Shown here: piece after piece, positions 27,017-37,327 of the stretch
How positions within the stretch are numbered: the first letter of the stretch is position 1
Layout of the letters: the number at the start of each line of letters is the position of its first letter
Program-made: the position numbers and the translations under genes
DNA from: Enterobacter ludwigii
GTDB taxonomy: Bacteria; Pseudomonadota; Gammaproteobacteria; Enterobacterales; Enterobacteriaceae
Direction of reading: 5' to 3'
Assembly (NCBI GenBank): GCA_900068845.1
Contig: CEFQ01000010.1
Location: 477,326-541,325 of the forward strand
Length of the DNA stretch: 64,000 nucleotides
The notes under the pieces: model-generated
Databases searched by the model: none
Told to the model about the DNA's origin: nothing
Seen by the model: only the letters and a program-made list of their open reading frames with translations

Positions 27017-27067
27017 TGCGCCATATTGGTCGCCATGAATGGCGTCCCTACGGAACATCGCGCATCG
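27015..27067. repeat. Second copy of the palindromic intergenic repeat
   Basis: The unit at 27028-27051 is 23/24 identical to 8598-8621. Its core is the same GGTCGCCAT-type palindrome with one changed base in the right arm. It is framed by GATGCGC (27015-27021) and GCGCATC (27061-27067), which pair with each other, so the whole region can fold into a longer stem. It sits in the 55-base gap between the convergent amiD and ltaE stops, the same kind of setting as the copy after dacC. Confidence 0.7.
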
Positions 27068-27071
27068 GCGT

Positions 27072-28073
27072 TTATTGCTGCAGAAATGCCTGCCAGTGCG
27101 CCACCAAACGTTGCAGATCCTGACGGCTGACATCCAGATGCGTCACAATGCGCGTCACTGGACCCACGCTAATGAGCACCTCGCCCGCCTGCATCCAGCC
27201 TTTTAGTGCTTCAACCTGCTCCGGTGACACCTTCACAAACAGCATATTGGTGTGTTGATTAAGCACCTCAACGCCGATGGCGCTCAACTGCTCGCCCAAC
27301 CACGCCGCGTTGTCATGATCGTCCTTAAGACGTGCCACGTTATGCTTTAACGCATAGAGCCCGGCCGCGGCCAGAATGCCTGACTGACGCATGCCGCCGC
27401 CGGTCATTTTGCGCCAGCGGCGCGCCTCTTCGATATAGGCTTCATCGCCACACAGCAGCGAACCAATCGGCGTGCCGAGTCCTTTTGACAGGCAGATAGT
27501 TAACGTGTCGCAGTAGCGCGCAATGGCTTCCAGTTCAACATTTTGCGCCACCACGGCATTAAAAATACGTGCGCCGTCGATGTGCAGCGCCAGCTTGTGC
27601 TCACGAGTGAATGTCCATGCTTGTTCGAGATAGCTCAGCGGCAGCACTTTACCGTGATGCGTGTTTTCCAGGCTTAACAAGCGCGTGCGGGCGAAGTGAA
27701 AATCATCGGGTTTAATGGCAGCAGCAACATCGGCGAGCGGCAGGGAACCATCTTCGGCGTGCAGAATCGGTTGTGGCTGAATGCTGCCAAGCACCGCGGC
27801 ACCACCGGCTTCATATTTGTAGTTATGCGCTTGCTGGCCAACGATATATTCATCGCCGCGCTGGCAGTGACACAGCAGCGCCACCAGATTAGCTTGCGTG
27901 CCGGTGGGGAAGAACAGGGCAGCGGCTTTACCGCTCAAGCGTGCGGCTTCAACTTCCAGTGCGTGGACGGTGGGGTCATCGCGGTAGACATCATCGCCGG
28001 TTTCGGCTGCCATCATGGCATCGAGCATGGCAGCACTGGGGCGGGTTACGGTATCACTGCGTAAATCGATCAC
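27072..28073 (-). CDS. ltaE: Low-specificity L-threonine aldolase
   Basis: Pyridoxal-phosphate enzyme splitting threonine and allo-threonine to glycine and acetaldehyde. 333 residues, as in E. coli. The cofactor lysine is K197 in ICLSKGLGTPIGS. The PLP aspartate is in LHIDGARIFN, and SDTVT opens the protein as usual. It starts 67 bases after the poxB stop, beyond a terminator. In E. coli ltaE follows poxB too, but ybjT and ybjS then come before amiD; they are absent here. Confidence 0.97.
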   Translation of the reverse strand: MIDLRSDTVTRPSAAMLDAMMAAETGDDVYRDDPTVHALEVEAARLSGKAAALFFPTGTQANLVALLCHCQRGDEYIVGQQAHNYKYEAGGAAVLGSIQPQPILHAEDGSLPLADVAAAIKPDDFHFARTRLLSLENTHHGKVLPLSYLEQAWTFTREHKLALHIDGARIFNAVVAQNVELEAIARYCDTLTICLSKGLGTPIGSLLCGDEAYIEEARRWRKMTGGGMRQSGILAAAGLYALKHNVARLKDDHDNAAWLGEQLSAIGVEVLNQHTNMLFVKVSPEQVEALKGWMQAGEVLISVGPVTRIVTHLDVSRQDLQRLVAHWQAFLQQ

Positions 28074-28088
28074 GTCGCTCTCCTGAAA

Positions 28089-28112
28089 TAAAAAAGCGGG
28101 CGAAGCGCCCGC
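28089..28112 (-). terminator. Terminator between poxB and ltaE
   Basis: A perfect 7-bp stem (GCGGGCG with CGCCCGC, 3-base loop) is followed on the minus strand by TTTTTTATTT. It lies 28 bases after the poxB stop. Poly-T strength suggests little read-through into ltaE. Confidence 0.85.
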
Positions 28113-28140
28113 ATTGTCATCATGTTTGGCCTAATTTGTT

Positions 28141-29862
28141 TTACCTCAGCCAGTTGGTTTTCGCCAGCTCCACGATTTCATCACCGCGTCCATTCAGAAT
28201 GGCGCGCATCATGTACAGGCTGAAACCTTTGGCCTGTTCGGCTTTGATCTGCGGTGGCATCGACAACTCTTCCTTGGCGGTAATCGCGTCAATCAGTACC
28301 GGACCATCATGCGCAAAGGCTTCCTGCAACACGCCGTTCAGCTCCGAGGCTTTCTCCACGCGCATACCTTTGATGCCGCAGGCGGCGGCAATCGCAGCAA
28401 AATCTGGATTCTCAAGATCGGTGCCATCGGTGAGATAACCGCCGGCCTTCATCTCCATCGCCACAAAGCCCAGCACGCTGTTATTGAAGATCACCAGTTT
28501 CACCGGCAATTTCAGTTGTGCCACCGAGATGAAATCGCCCATCAGCATGCTAAAACCGCCGTCGCCACACAGCGCGACCACCTGACGCTGTTTGTCCAGC
28601 GACTGTGCGCCCAAGGCTTGTGGCATGGCATTGGCCATCGAACCGTGATTAAACGAACCGATCAGGCGACGTTTGCCGTTCATCTTCAGATAGCGCGCCG
28701 CCCACACGGTTGGCGTACCCACGTCGCAGGTGAAGATGGCGTCGTCATCGGCGTATTCGCTGATTTGCTGGGCCAGATATTGTGGGTGAATCGGCAACTT
28801 GTCATTGGCGGTGGCCAGCTCGTCCAATCCTTTACGCGCATCGACGTAATGTTCCAGTGCCTTGTCCAGATGCTGGCGATCGGTTTTGCTGCTGAGCTGC
28901 GGCTGCAGCGCATGCAAGGTGGTTTTGATATCACCGACCAGCGCCATATCGACATGGCTGTGCGAGCCGAGGCTGCCGGGATTAATATCGATCTGAATGA
29001 TTTTGGCATCGGCAGGATAGAAGGCGCGATAGGGGAATTGTGTACCGAGCAACACCAGGGTGTCGGCGTTCATCATGGCGTGGAAACCGGAGGAGAAGCC
29101 AATCAGTCCGGTCATGCCGACGTCGTAAGGGTTGTCGTATTCGATGTGCTCTTTACCGCGCATCGCATGTACGATTGGCGCTTTCAGCGTCTCAGCCAGC
29201 TTAACCACTTCGGCATGCGCCCCAGCGCAGCCGCTGCCGCACAACAGGGTAATATTTTTCGCGTCGTTCAGTGTTGCAGCCAACGCGGCCACTTCACTGG
29301 CATTAGGCACCACATGCGGCAGCTGCGGTGGATACCATTCGCTGCGCGCGCTTTCCGGTGCAGGCTGTAGCGCCACATCGCCGGGGATGACCACGACCGA
29401 TACGCCACGATTGAGAATGGCTTTACGCATCGCAATGCCCAGCACCTGCGGCAACTGCTCTGGATTTGAAACCAGTTCGCAATAATGGCTGCACTCACGA
29501 AACAATTCTTGCGGATGGGTTTCCTGAAAATAGCCGCTGCCGATTTCGCTGGAAGGAATGTGGGCGGCGATCGCCAATACTGGAACGTGGTTACGGTGGC
29601 AATCAAACAAGCCGTTGATTAAGTGTAGGTTGCCAGGCCCACATGAACCGGCACATACCGCCAGTTCACCGCTGATTTGTGCTTCGGCGCCGGCCGCGAA
29701 TGCCGCAACTTCTTCATGGCGCGTCGGCATCCATTCAATGGTGCCCATACGATTCAAGCTGTCGCTCAGGCCGTTCAGCGAGTCGCCGGTGACGCCCCAA
29801 ATGCGTTTCACCCCGGCGTTTTCAAGGGTTTTTGCCAGCAGTGCCGCCACAGTTTGCTTCAT
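28141..29862 (-). CDS. poxB: Pyruvate dehydrogenase (quinone) PoxB
   Basis: Peripheral inner-membrane flavoprotein converting pyruvate to acetate and CO2 and passing electrons to ubiquinone, typically in stationary phase. 573 residues. The catalytic Glu is E50 in [15 protein letters not shown]. The thiamine diphosphate motif starts [12 protein letters not shown] and ends NNSVLGFV. The FAD-binding middle domain is intact. The C-terminal tail (about 550-573) is the expected lipid-binding peptide, containing [16 protein letters not shown]. In E. coli poxB depends on sigma-S; I did not find a clear promoter. Confidence 0.97.
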   Translation of the reverse strand: MKQTVAALLAKTLENAGVKRIWGVTGDSLNGLSDSLNRMGTIEWMPTRHEEVAAFAAGAEAQISGELAVCAGSCGPGNLHLINGLFDCHRNHVPVLAIAAHIPSSEIGSGYFQETHPQELFRECSHYCELVSNPEQLPQVLGIAMRKAILNRGVSVVVIPGDVALQPAPESARSEWYPPQLPHVVPNASEVAALAATLNDAKNITLLCGSGCAGAHAEVVKLAETLKAPIVHAMRGKEHIEYDNPYDVGMTGLIGFSSGFHAMMNADTLVLLGTQFPYRAFYPADAKIIQIDINPGSLGSHSHVDMALVGDIKTTLHALQPQLSSKTDRQHLDKALEHYVDARKGLDELATANDKLPIHPQYLAQQISEYADDDAIFTCDVGTPTVWAARYLKMNGKRRLIGSFNHGSMANAMPQALGAQSLDKQRQVVALCGDGGFSMLMGDFISVAQLKLPVKLVIFNNSVLGFVAMEMKAGGYLTDGTDLENPDFAAIAAACGIKGMRVEKASELNGVLQEAFAHDGPVLIDAITAKEELSMPPQIKAEQAKGFSLYMMRAILNGRGDEIVELAKTNWLR

Positions 29863-29973
29863 CGTTTGCTCCTTTCTGGTGTTGAGCCATCCATGCCGAT
29901 GGCGAAAACGTGTCAGTCAGAAAGCGTAGACGATGAAGCTGGCGCGCAGCCGTGAAAAAATGCGCTGTGCCAA

Positions 29974-30870
29974 TTATGCCGAGAACAGGGCGATGAGGAT
30001 CGGGGCCAGTAAACTCATGATAAAACCGTGCACAATCGCGGCGGGGACAATTTCCATGCCGCCGGTGCGTTGCAGGATCGGCAGCGTGAAATCCATCGAT
30101 GTTGCGCCGCTTAATCCCAGCGTCATGCTGCGCTGACGGGTAATTAACAGCGGGATTAGCATGATGGTGATCAGTTCGCGCAGCAGATCGTTGAAGAAGG
30201 CTGCGCTACCTATCACCGGGCCAAACGATTCGCTCATCAAAATACCGGAAAGTGAATACCAGCCGAAACCGCTCGCCAGCGCCAGACCGGTTTTGATCGG
30301 CAGATTCAGTAGCAGCGCAGCGATGATGCCTCCGAGCAGCGCACTGCACATAGAGACCAGCGCCACCACCATGCCACGGCGATTAATGGTGATCTGACGC
30401 AATGTCATGCCGCTGCTGCGCAGTTGAATACCCACCAGCAATAGCATCAGCATCAAGGCGTATTCGCTAATGGTTGATGCATGGCGCAGCGGTGCCCATT
30501 GGCTTAAACCGAGCAGAAAGCCGGCCAGCACCGAGCCGCATAGCTTGAGCGACTCCAGCGCCATATGCAGACGCGACGGCAGTGTTTGCGGCTTGTGCTG
30601 GTGGCGCCACGGCCAGCGTCGCTCCAGCAGCCACAGCGCCAGCAGCGAGCAGGCAAGAATGCTCAGCATGCTGACCAAGGCGATGTGGAAAATGGCGAGT
30701 AAATTACTGCTCAGGTTATCGAGAAACGCCAGGCTGGTACCCATAAAGAACAGAATGATATATACCAGCGCACTCAGCGTGCGGCTTACAACCTGTAAAA
30801 GTGATGTTTGCCGCAGTGGCAGCAGATAGCCGAAAATCAGCGGCAACAGGATAATAATCAATCCGTACAT
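29974..30870 (-). CDS. lysO: L-lysine exporter LysO (YbjE)
   Basis: Inner-membrane lysine exporter, 298 residues with about eight helices. It corresponds to E. coli LysO. The family segments GFGWYSLSGILMSESFGPVIG and FFNDLLRELITIMLIPLL are clear; acidic residues in the helices are implicated in transport. It follows poxB's opposite side without hcp-hcr, the hybrid-cluster genes that separate poxB from lysO in E. coli. I saw no ARG box or lysine riboswitch in its 125-base gap from ybjD. Confidence 0.93.
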   Translation of the reverse strand: MYGLIIILLPLIFGYLLPLRQTSLLQVVSRTLSALVYIILFFMGTSLAFLDNLSSNLLAIFHIALVSMLSILACSLLALWLLERRWPWRHQHKPQTLPSRLHMALESLKLCGSVLAGFLLGLSQWAPLRHASTISEYALMLMLLLVGIQLRSSGMTLRQITINRRGMVVALVSMCSALLGGIIAALLLNLPIKTGLALASGFGWYSLSGILMSESFGPVIGSAAFFNDLLRELITIMLIPLLITRQRSMTLGLSGATSMDFTLPILQRTGGMEIVPAAIVHGFIMSLLAPILIALFSA

Positions 30871-30995
30871 AGTGGGTTTCTATCCATGATTTGAGGGCTG
30901 TCACGCTAGCGAAAAACAGTTGAAGTGTAAACCTTTTCCCCTTGCGCTGACTTGACCAGCGCAGCGTGGCGGATCATGCTCAGACAAGGTAACGG

Positions 30996-32648
30996 ATGGA
31001 TTGTATGATGATTCTGGAACATATCGATATTCACGGTTTTCGCGGCATTAATCGGCTGTCATTGCCGTTGACTGACACCAATCTGCTGATTGGAGAAAAT
31101 GCCTGGGGTAAATCGAGCCTGCTGGACGCATTAACGCTATTACTGGCACCTGCCGCAGAACCTTATCAATTCACTGAACACGACTTTCACTTTCCACCCG
31201 GTGATATCGATGCGCGCATGCGCCACCTGCAGCTGGTATTTCGCTTTCGCGCGCAGGGCGCTGATGATGGCGCACTGTTTCAGCCCTTCTGGCTGCACGA
31301 TGAAAACGGTCGCTATATCCGTTTCAGCACCCGCGCTAAACGTCAGGAGCAGGGTGTAAAAACCACCTGGCGTTTTATCGATGAGAACAACGATGTGTTG
31401 CCAATGGCGGGCACTGACGCCGCGCTGGCGCATCTGCGCGCGTATTATCCGGTATTGCGCTTACGCGATGCGCGTTTTGGCCGCAGAACCCGGCTTACGG
31501 ACAACGATGAGCAGCGGCGCGCAACCACCTTAACGGCGTTGGCGCAGGAAGTGGAAAAGCTGACGCGCGATTTGGTGGTGCGGCCACAAACGTTAAGCGA
31601 CGATCTGCTGCGTCAGGGATTGCATACTATGCAGCAACTGCTGGAACACTATTTTCTGGTGCAGCAGTCAGGCAGTAGCGCGATGCGCGTTGCCCCGGAA
31701 GTCCGTGATGGCAGCGAAGGCTGGCGCTCGCTGGATAAACTTAATCATCTGATTGCCGGCACTGAATCACGCAGTCGTCAGGTGATTCTGCTGCGCATGT
31801 TCTCGCTGTTGATTCAGGCGCACGGCAACGAACCATTGCCCGCGGGTGCGCATCCGCTGCTGCTGGTGGAAGATCCGGAGACGCGCTTGCATCCCATCAT
31901 GCTATCGGTGGCGTGGAATTTACTGGAACTAATGCCGCTGCAAAAGATTGCCACGACCAACTCGGGCGAATTACTGTCGCAGGTGCCGCTGGAGAATATT
32001 TGCCGTCTGGTGCGTGAACCCGCGCGTGTTGCAGCCTGGCGCATTGGGCCGGAAGGGTTGAGTGCTGAAGAGAGCCGCCGCATTGGTTTTCACATCCGAG
32101 TGAATCGCCCATCGGCGCTGTTTGCCCGCTGCTGGCTATTGGTGGAAGGCGAAACCGAAGTGTGGATTATTAATGAACTGGCACGACAGCGCGGCTATCA
32201 CTTCGCGGCGGAAGGGGTGAAAGTAATTGAGTTTGCGCAATCTGGCCTGAAGCCGTTGCTAAAATTCGCCCAACGCATGGGCATCGCCTGGCATGTACTG
32301 ACCGACGGCGACCAGGCGGGTAGCAAATATGCCGCCACCGCGCGCAGCCAGCTACCGTCGCATGCACGGGAAAGCGATCATCTCACCCAATTCCCGGCAC
32401 CTGACATCGAGCATTTTCTCTACAAGCAAGGCTTTAGCGATGTTTATCATCAGATGGCGCACCTGCCGTTAAACGCGCCTATGAATATGCGGCGTATTAT
32501 TAGTCAAGCCATTCATCACAGTTCGAAACCTGAGCTGGCAATTGCTGTTGCGATGGCGGCGGCGGAACGTGGGCCAGAGGCCATTCCGTCGCTGCTGGAC
32601 CAGCTGTTCGCTCACGTGATGTGGTTGGCGCGCGGTCGGGCGGATTGA
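30996..32648 (+). CDS. ybjD: YbjD, OLD-family nuclease-like ATPase
   Basis: Predicted cytoplasmic protein of the overcoming-lysogenization-defect (OLD) family: an ABC/SMC-type ATPase joined to a TOPRIM nuclease domain. 550 residues. Walker A is GENAWGKSS (about 33-41). The LLLVEDPETRLHP stretch (about 288-300) is the Walker B region. TOPRIM covers about 375-470, with the catalytic Glu in LLVEGETEVWIIN and the DGD in HVLTDGDQAGSKYAA. E. coli YbjD has the same layout; its role is unknown. The ATG at 30996 has AAGG 6 bases before it; the family start may be the ATG at 31008 (MILEHIDI). Confidence 0.9.
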   Translation: MDCMMILEHIDIHGFRGINRLSLPLTDTNLLIGENAWGKSSLLDALTLLLAPAAEPYQFTEHDFHFPPGDIDARMRHLQLVFRFRAQGADDGALFQPFWLHDENGRYIRFSTRAKRQEQGVKTTWRFIDENNDVLPMAGTDAALAHLRAYYPVLRLRDARFGRRTRLTDNDEQRRATTLTALAQEVEKLTRDLVVRPQTLSDDLLRQGLHTMQQLLEHYFLVQQSGSSAMRVAPEVRDGSEGWRSLDKLNHLIAGTESRSRQVILLRMFSLLIQAHGNEPLPAGAHPLLLVEDPETRLHPIMLSVAWNLLELMPLQKIATTNSGELLSQVPLENICRLVREPARVAAWRIGPEGLSAEESRRIGFHIRVNRPSALFARCWLLVEGETEVWIINELARQRGYHFAAEGVKVIEFAQSGLKPLLKFAQRMGIAWHVLTDGDQAGSKYAATARSQLPSHARESDHLTQFPAPDIEHFLYKQGFSDVYHQMAHLPLNAPMNMRRIISQAIHHSSKPELAIAVAMAAAERGPEAIPSLLDQLFAHVMWLARGRAD

Positions 32649-32670
32649 AGTTAGGGTCGATTCGCCAAAT

Positions 32671-32704
32671 AAAAATGCCAGCGTCTGTGGCTGGCATTTT
32701 TTTT
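32671..32704. terminator. Bidirectional terminator between ybjD and cspD
   Basis: An 11-bp stem (AAAAATGCCAG with CTGGCATTTTT) with a 9-base loop has T-tracts on both strands. It lies between the convergent ybjD and cspD stops. Confidence 0.9.
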
Positions 32705-32739
32705 CGGGAGTGGTCAGAATACGTGAAACAGCCTGCGCG

Positions 32740-32967
32740 TTAAGCGACCGCAGCTTGCGTGGCTTCACAGGGCACAATTAGGCTGGCGTGATTGCCCTTT
32801 GGTCCTTCATGGACATCAAACTGAACCTGTTGGCCAGCTTTCAGCGTTCTGTATCCCTCCATCTGGATCGTGGAGTAGTGTGCGAAGATATCGTCGCCGC
32901 CGCTAATCGGACAGATAAACCCGAAGCCTTTGGCGTTGTTGAACCATTTTACAGTACCCGTCTCCAT
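32740..32967 (-). CDS. cspD: Cold shock-like protein CspD
   Basis: Single-stranded DNA-binding cold-shock-domain protein that inhibits replication in stationary phase and is linked to persistence in E. coli. 75 residues. RNP1 KGFGFI and RNP2 DIFAHYSTIQ are present. HASLIVP differs from E. coli HASVIVP, and the C-terminus is shorter than in CspD homologues with an acidic tail. The ATG at 32967 matches the E. coli start; an in-frame start 8 codons upstream (32991) gives MSCEGSKS, which is less likely. Divergent from clpS. Confidence 0.95.
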   Translation of the reverse strand: METGTVKWFNNAKGFGFICPISGGDDIFAHYSTIQMEGYRTLKAGQQVQFDVHEGPKGNHASLIVPCEATQAAVA

Positions 32968-33290
32968 GCTTTTACTTCCCTCGCAAGACATTTTGATAAG
33001 TAGGTGAGGTCATTGAAGCTGTGAGTCGAGCTTGTTTAAAACTCAATCAGCTTGTGTTAGTAGAATGTAGAGAAACGGACCTTATCGTCAAGCAAACGGT
33101 CCTGGCGGATGGGGATAAATTCATCAAAATTTGAGGCAGTTAACGCTATTGCAAATTTTGTGATACAGGTCGCGCATGTGCTTTTAGGGCCACTTTTTAG
33201 CAAGTCAAAGCCGGCTTGACAGGCATGTTAAACTTTAGGAATGGGCGCAGAAATGCGCACAATCGTAACGCAGAATTTCGACGGAACATT
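32968..33290. other. Divergent intergenic region cspD / clpS
   Basis: No gene is seen in these 323 bases. The same two genes are divergent with a gap of similar size in E. coli. TTGACA at 33216-33221 is a perfect sigma-70 -35, but no good -10 lies 16-18 bases later, so I do not call a promoter. Nothing else stands out. Confidence 0.5.
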
Positions 33291-33611
33291 ATGGCAAACA
33301 CAAACGACTGGCTTAATTTTGAACATCTAGCCGAAGATAAAGTACGCGAAGGGTTAAAGCCGCCTTCAATGTATAAAGTCATTCTGAACAATGACGATTA
33401 TACACCTATGGAATTTGTTATTGACGTTCTGCAAAAGTTCTTTTCTTATGATATTGAACGTGCAACGCAGCTGATGTTGAAAGTTCACTACCATGGAAAA
33501 GCAATCTGTGGTGTATTCACTGCAGAAGTGGCGGAGACCAAAGTAGCCCAGGTGAACAATTACGCACGAGATAATGAACATCCGTTGCTGTGTACGCTAG
33601 AAAAAGCCTGA
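33291..33611 (+). CDS. clpS: ClpA adaptor ClpS
   Basis: Adaptor that recognises N-degron residues (Leu, Phe, Tyr, Trp) and delivers substrates to ClpAP. 106 residues, the E. coli length. The N-degron pocket region has the [15 protein letters not shown] and [19 protein letters not shown] segments. The N-terminal extension (about 1-25) is the part that engages ClpA. The ATG at 33291 is chosen by homology ([11 protein letters not shown]); upstream in-frame TTG at 33216 lacks support. clpA starts 55 bases after its stop. Confidence 0.97.
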   Translation: MANTNDWLNFEHLAEDKVREGLKPPSMYKVILNNDDYTPMEFVIDVLQKFFSYDIERATQLMLKVHYHGKAICGVFTAEVAETKVAQVNNYARDNEHPLLCTLEKA

Positions 33612-33666
33612 AGCCATCTCCATATAGGAGATAGGTTGTCAGAGCGATAATTGGGGGAGGTGCCAA

Positions 33667-35946
33667 ATGCTCAATCAAGAACTGGAACTCAGTTTAAACA
33701 TGGCTTTCGCCAGAGCGCGTGAGCACCGTCACGAGTTTATGACCGTCGAGCATCTGTTGCTGGCATTGCTCAGTAACCCGTCGGCCAGAGAGGCACTGGA
33801 AGCCTGTTCGGTGGATATCGTGGCTCTGCGTCAGGAACTCGAAGCCTTCATCGAACAAACCACGCCGGTGTTGCCTGCCAGCGAAGAGGAGCGCGATACC
33901 CAACCTACGCTCAGCTTCCAGCGCGTGCTGCAACGCGCGGTATTCCATGTCCAGTCCTCCGGTCGCAGCGAAGTCGCTGGTGCCAACGTGCTGGTCGCTA
34001 TTTTCAGCGAGCAGGAGTCGCAAGCGGCCTATCTGCTGCGCAAACATGAAGTGAGCCGTCTCGATGTGGTGAACTTCATCTCCCATGGTACGCGTAAAGA
34101 CGAACCCGGCCAGCCGCAGAACAATGCGGAAAATCCGGTTAACGAAGAGCAAGCAGGCGGGGAGGATCGTATGGAAAACTTCACCACCAATCTTAATCAG
34201 CTTGCTCGCGTCGGCGGAATCGATCCGCTGATCGGCCGCGATAAAGAGCTGGAGCGTACTGTTCAGGTATTGTGCCGTCGTCGCAAGAATAACCCGCTGC
34301 TGGTGGGTGAATCGGGCGTGGGTAAAACAGCGATTGCTGAGGGGCTTGCCTGGCGCATTGTGCAGGGCGACGTGCCGGAAGTGATGAAAGAGTGCACCAT
34401 CTATTCACTCGACATCGGTTCGCTGCTGGCAGGAACCAAATACCGCGGTGATTTTGAAAAACGCTTTAAAGCCTTGTTGAAACAGCTGGAGCAGGACAGT
34501 AATAGCATCCTGTTTATTGACGAAATCCATACTATTATTGGTGCGGGTGCGGCGTCAGGTGGTCAGGTGGATGCCGCAAACCTGATTAAGCCGCTGCTTT
34601 CTAGCGGCAAAATTCGCGTGATGGGTTCAACCACCTATCAGGAATTCAGCAATATCTTTGAGAAGGATCGTGCGCTGGCGCGCCGTTTCCAGAAGATTGA
34701 TATTACTGAGCCTTCTGTGGAAGAAACCGTGCAGATTCTCAACGGCCTGAAGCCGAAGTACGAAGCGCACCATGACGTGCGGTATACCGCGAAAGCGGTA
34801 CGTGCGGCGGTAGAGCTGGCGGTCAAGTATATCAACGATCGTCATTTGCCGGATAAGGCAATTGACGTAATTGACGAAGCCGGGGCGCGTGCGCGTCTGG
34901 TGCCGGTCAGCAAGCGTAAGAAAACGGTTAATGTTTCGGATATCGAAACCGTGGTGGCGCGTATTGCACGTATTCCAGAGCAGAGCGTGTCACAAACCGA
35001 TCGCGATACGCTGAAAAACCTCGGTGACCGTTTGAAAATGCTGGTGTTTGGTCAGGATAATGCGATTGAAGCACTGACTGAAGCAATCAAGATGAGCCGC
35101 GCTGGTTTGGGCCAGGATCGTAAACCGGTTGGATCCTTCCTGTTTGCGGGCCCAACTGGCGTTGGTAAAACAGAAGTTACCGTCCAGTTGGCTAAAGCGC
35201 TGGGTATCGAACTGCTGCGTTTCGACATGTCCGAGTATATGGAGCGCCACACCGTTAGCCGTTTGATCGGTGCGCCTCCCGGTTATGTCGGCTTCGATCA
35301 GGGCGGTTTGTTGACGGATGCGGTCATCAAGCATCCGCACGCTGTTGTACTGCTGGATGAAATCGAGAAAGCACACCCGGATGTCTTCAATCTGCTGCTG
35401 CAGGTGATGGATAACGGTATGCTGACTGATAACAACGGACGTAAAGCAGACTTCCGTAACGTGGTGCTGGTAATGACCACCAACGCAGGCGTACGCGAAA
35501 CTGAACGTAAGTCGATTGGCCTGATTCATCAGGACAACAGTACTGACGCGATGGAAGAGATCAAAAAAATCTTTACGCCAGAGTTCCGCAACCGTCTCGA
35601 TAACATCATCTGGTTCCGTCACCTGTCTCAGGAAGTGATTCACCAGGTAGTGGATAAATTTATCGTTGAGTTGCAAGCGCAGCTGGATGCGAAGGGCGTA
35701 TCGCTGGAAGTGAGCGATGATGCGCGCGATTGGCTGGCTGATAAAGGTTACGACAAAGCGATGGGTGCGCGTCCGATGGCACGTGCCGTGCAGGAAAACC
35801 TGAAGAAACCGTTGGCGAATGAACTGCTGTTTGGTTCGCTGGTTGATGGTGGATCGGTATCAGTAGCGCTGGATAAAGATAAAAACCAGCTTACTTACCA
35901 CTTCCTGAGTGCGGAAAAACGTAAAACCGAAGGTACAGTTCACTAA
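33667..35946 (+). CDS. clpA: ATP-dependent Clp protease ATPase subunit ClpA
   Basis: AAA+ unfoldase that feeds proteins into ClpP; with ClpS it degrades N-end-rule substrates. 759 residues. Clp_N double repeat at about 1-150, first AAA domain with Walker A GESGVGKT (about 214-221) and Walker [12 protein letters not shown], second AAA with GPTGVGKT (about 495-502) and [12 protein letters not shown]. The ClpP-docking loop includes KSIGLIHQD, and the C-terminal D2-small domain is intact. A strong GGGGGAGG ribosome site precedes ATG 33667. A 6-bp hairpin (33616-33632) lies between clpS and clpA. Terminator after the gene. Confidence 0.98.
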   Translation: MLNQELELSLNMAFARAREHRHEFMTVEHLLLALLSNPSAREALEACSVDIVALRQELEAFIEQTTPVLPASEEERDTQPTLSFQRVLQRAVFHVQSSGRSEVAGANVLVAIFSEQESQAAYLLRKHEVSRLDVVNFISHGTRKDEPGQPQNNAENPVNEEQAGGEDRMENFTTNLNQLARVGGIDPLIGRDKELERTVQVLCRRRKNNPLLVGESGVGKTAIAEGLAWRIVQGDVPEVMKECTIYSLDIGSLLAGTKYRGDFEKRFKALLKQLEQDSNSILFIDEIHTIIGAGAASGGQVDAANLIKPLLSSGKIRVMGSTTYQEFSNIFEKDRALARRFQKIDITEPSVEETVQILNGLKPKYEAHHDVRYTAKAVRAAVELAVKYINDRHLPDKAIDVIDEAGARARLVPVSKRKKTVNVSDIETVVARIARIPEQSVSQTDRDTLKNLGDRLKMLVFGQDNAIEALTEAIKMSRAGLGQDRKPVGSFLFAGPTGVGKTEVTVQLAKALGIELLRFDMSEYMERHTVSRLIGAPPGYVGFDQGGLLTDAVIKHPHAVVLLDEIEKAHPDVFNLLLQVMDNGMLTDNNGRKADFRNVVLVMTTNAGVRETERKSIGLIHQDNSTDAMEEIKKIFTPEFRNRLDNIIWFRHLSQEVIHQVVDKFIVELQAQLDAKGVSLEVSDDARDWLADKGYDKAMGARPMARAVQENLKKPLANELLFGSLVDGGSVSVALDKDKNQLTYHFLSAEKRKTEGTVH

Positions 35947-35962
35947 GCGTGATGCAGATATG

Positions 35963-35995
35963 AAAAAGGCCGGATGCAAATCCGGCCTTTTTTTT
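35963..35995 (+). terminator. Terminator of clpSA
   Basis: A 12-bp stem (AAAAAGGCCGGA with TCCGGCCTTTTT, loop TGCAAA) is followed by a T-run of eight. It begins 17 bases after the clpA stop. No tRNA lies between clpA and infA. Confidence 0.9.
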
Positions 35996-36036
35996 GCGCT
36001 AAGTTCGTGCGATCAGCGCGAGATATGAATCTCTAC

Positions 36037-36601
<565 letters not shown>

Positions 36602-37294
36602 TCAAAAAAGGGTTTGTGTTTGCCAGCAGCTGTCAGAAACCGGTTGCCACGCCAGGGTTTGCACGTACTGTAAATAATCGACGCGCGGGATTTCAACTGC
36701 ACCCAATGAGGCGGTATGCGGGTTCAGCACCTGGCAATCAATCAGTCGACCCTGATGCGCCACAAAGTGTTGTGAGAACACCCACAGCGCAGTTTTCGAG
36801 GCATTTTCCTGACGGCTAAACATCGATTCACCGCAAAAAATTTGCCCCAGGGCCAATCCATACATGCCGCCCACCAGTTGCTGACCGCACCAGACTTCAA
36901 TCGAATGCGCATGGCCTAATTCGTATAAACGTAACCACGCACGTTTCACTTCAAAGGTGATCCACGTTCCCTCTTGTCGGCCGCTGGCACAGCCTTCCAG
37001 CACCTGTGGAAACGCGTGATTCATGGTAACGCGATAGGGCGAACGCTTATGGAAGCGCGCCATACTGCGACTCAGATGGAAAGATTCTGGCAGCATGACC
37101 GCGCGGGGATCCGGCGACCACCAAAGAATCGGATCGCCTGGAGAAAACCACGGGAAAATTCCCCGCTGATAAGCATTCATCAGGCGGGCAGGGGAGAGAT
37201 CGCCGCCCATCGCCAATAATCCGTTGGGCTCGCGCAGCGCCATTTCAGGGGGTGGGAAATTTAATGAATCCCGTGAAAGCTGTATCAGTCTCAT
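36602..37294 (-). CDS. aat: Leucyl/phenylalanyl-tRNA-protein transferase
   Basis: Adds Leu or Phe from aminoacyl-tRNA to N-terminal Arg or Lys, creating N-degrons for ClpS/ClpAP, whose genes are nearby. 230 residues. Family signatures [41 protein letters not shown] and HAHSIEVW are intact, and CGESMFS and LIDCQV lie in the transferase core. The ATG at 37294 is preferred to the GTG at 37306 because it matches the E. coli start (MRLVQLSR). It follows cydC by 33 bases on the same strand. Confidence 0.96.
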   Translation of the reverse strand: MRLIQLSRDSLNFPPPEMALREPNGLLAMGGDLSPARLMNAYQRGIFPWFSPGDPILWWSPDPRAVMLPESFHLSRSMARFHKRSPYRVTMNHAFPQVLEGCASGRQEGTWITFEVKRAWLRLYELGHAHSIEVWCGQQLVGGMYGLALGQIFCGESMFSRQENASKTALWVFSQHFVAHQGRLIDCQVLNPHTASLGAVEIPRVDYLQYVQTLAWQPVSDSCWQTQTLF

Positions 37295-37327
37295 TGCGTC
37301 AATCACACTCAGGGCTGTTGGCTAAGA

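Noticed and set aside
28309..29370. 353-codon open frame opposite poxB
   Set aside because: Antisense shadow of poxB; His/Gln/Arg-rich composition with no recognisable domain.
30871..30995. Lysine riboswitch or ARG box ahead of lysO
   Set aside because: The gap of 125 bases is too short for an L-box riboswitch and no ArgR half-sites of acceptable quality were found.
33216..33244. Sigma-70 promoter for clpS from the perfect TTGACA
   Set aside because: No acceptable -10 hexamer occurs at 16-18 bases.
34990..35676. 228-codon open frame opposite clpA
   Set aside because: Antisense shadow; clpA is continuous and fully conserved on the plus strand.
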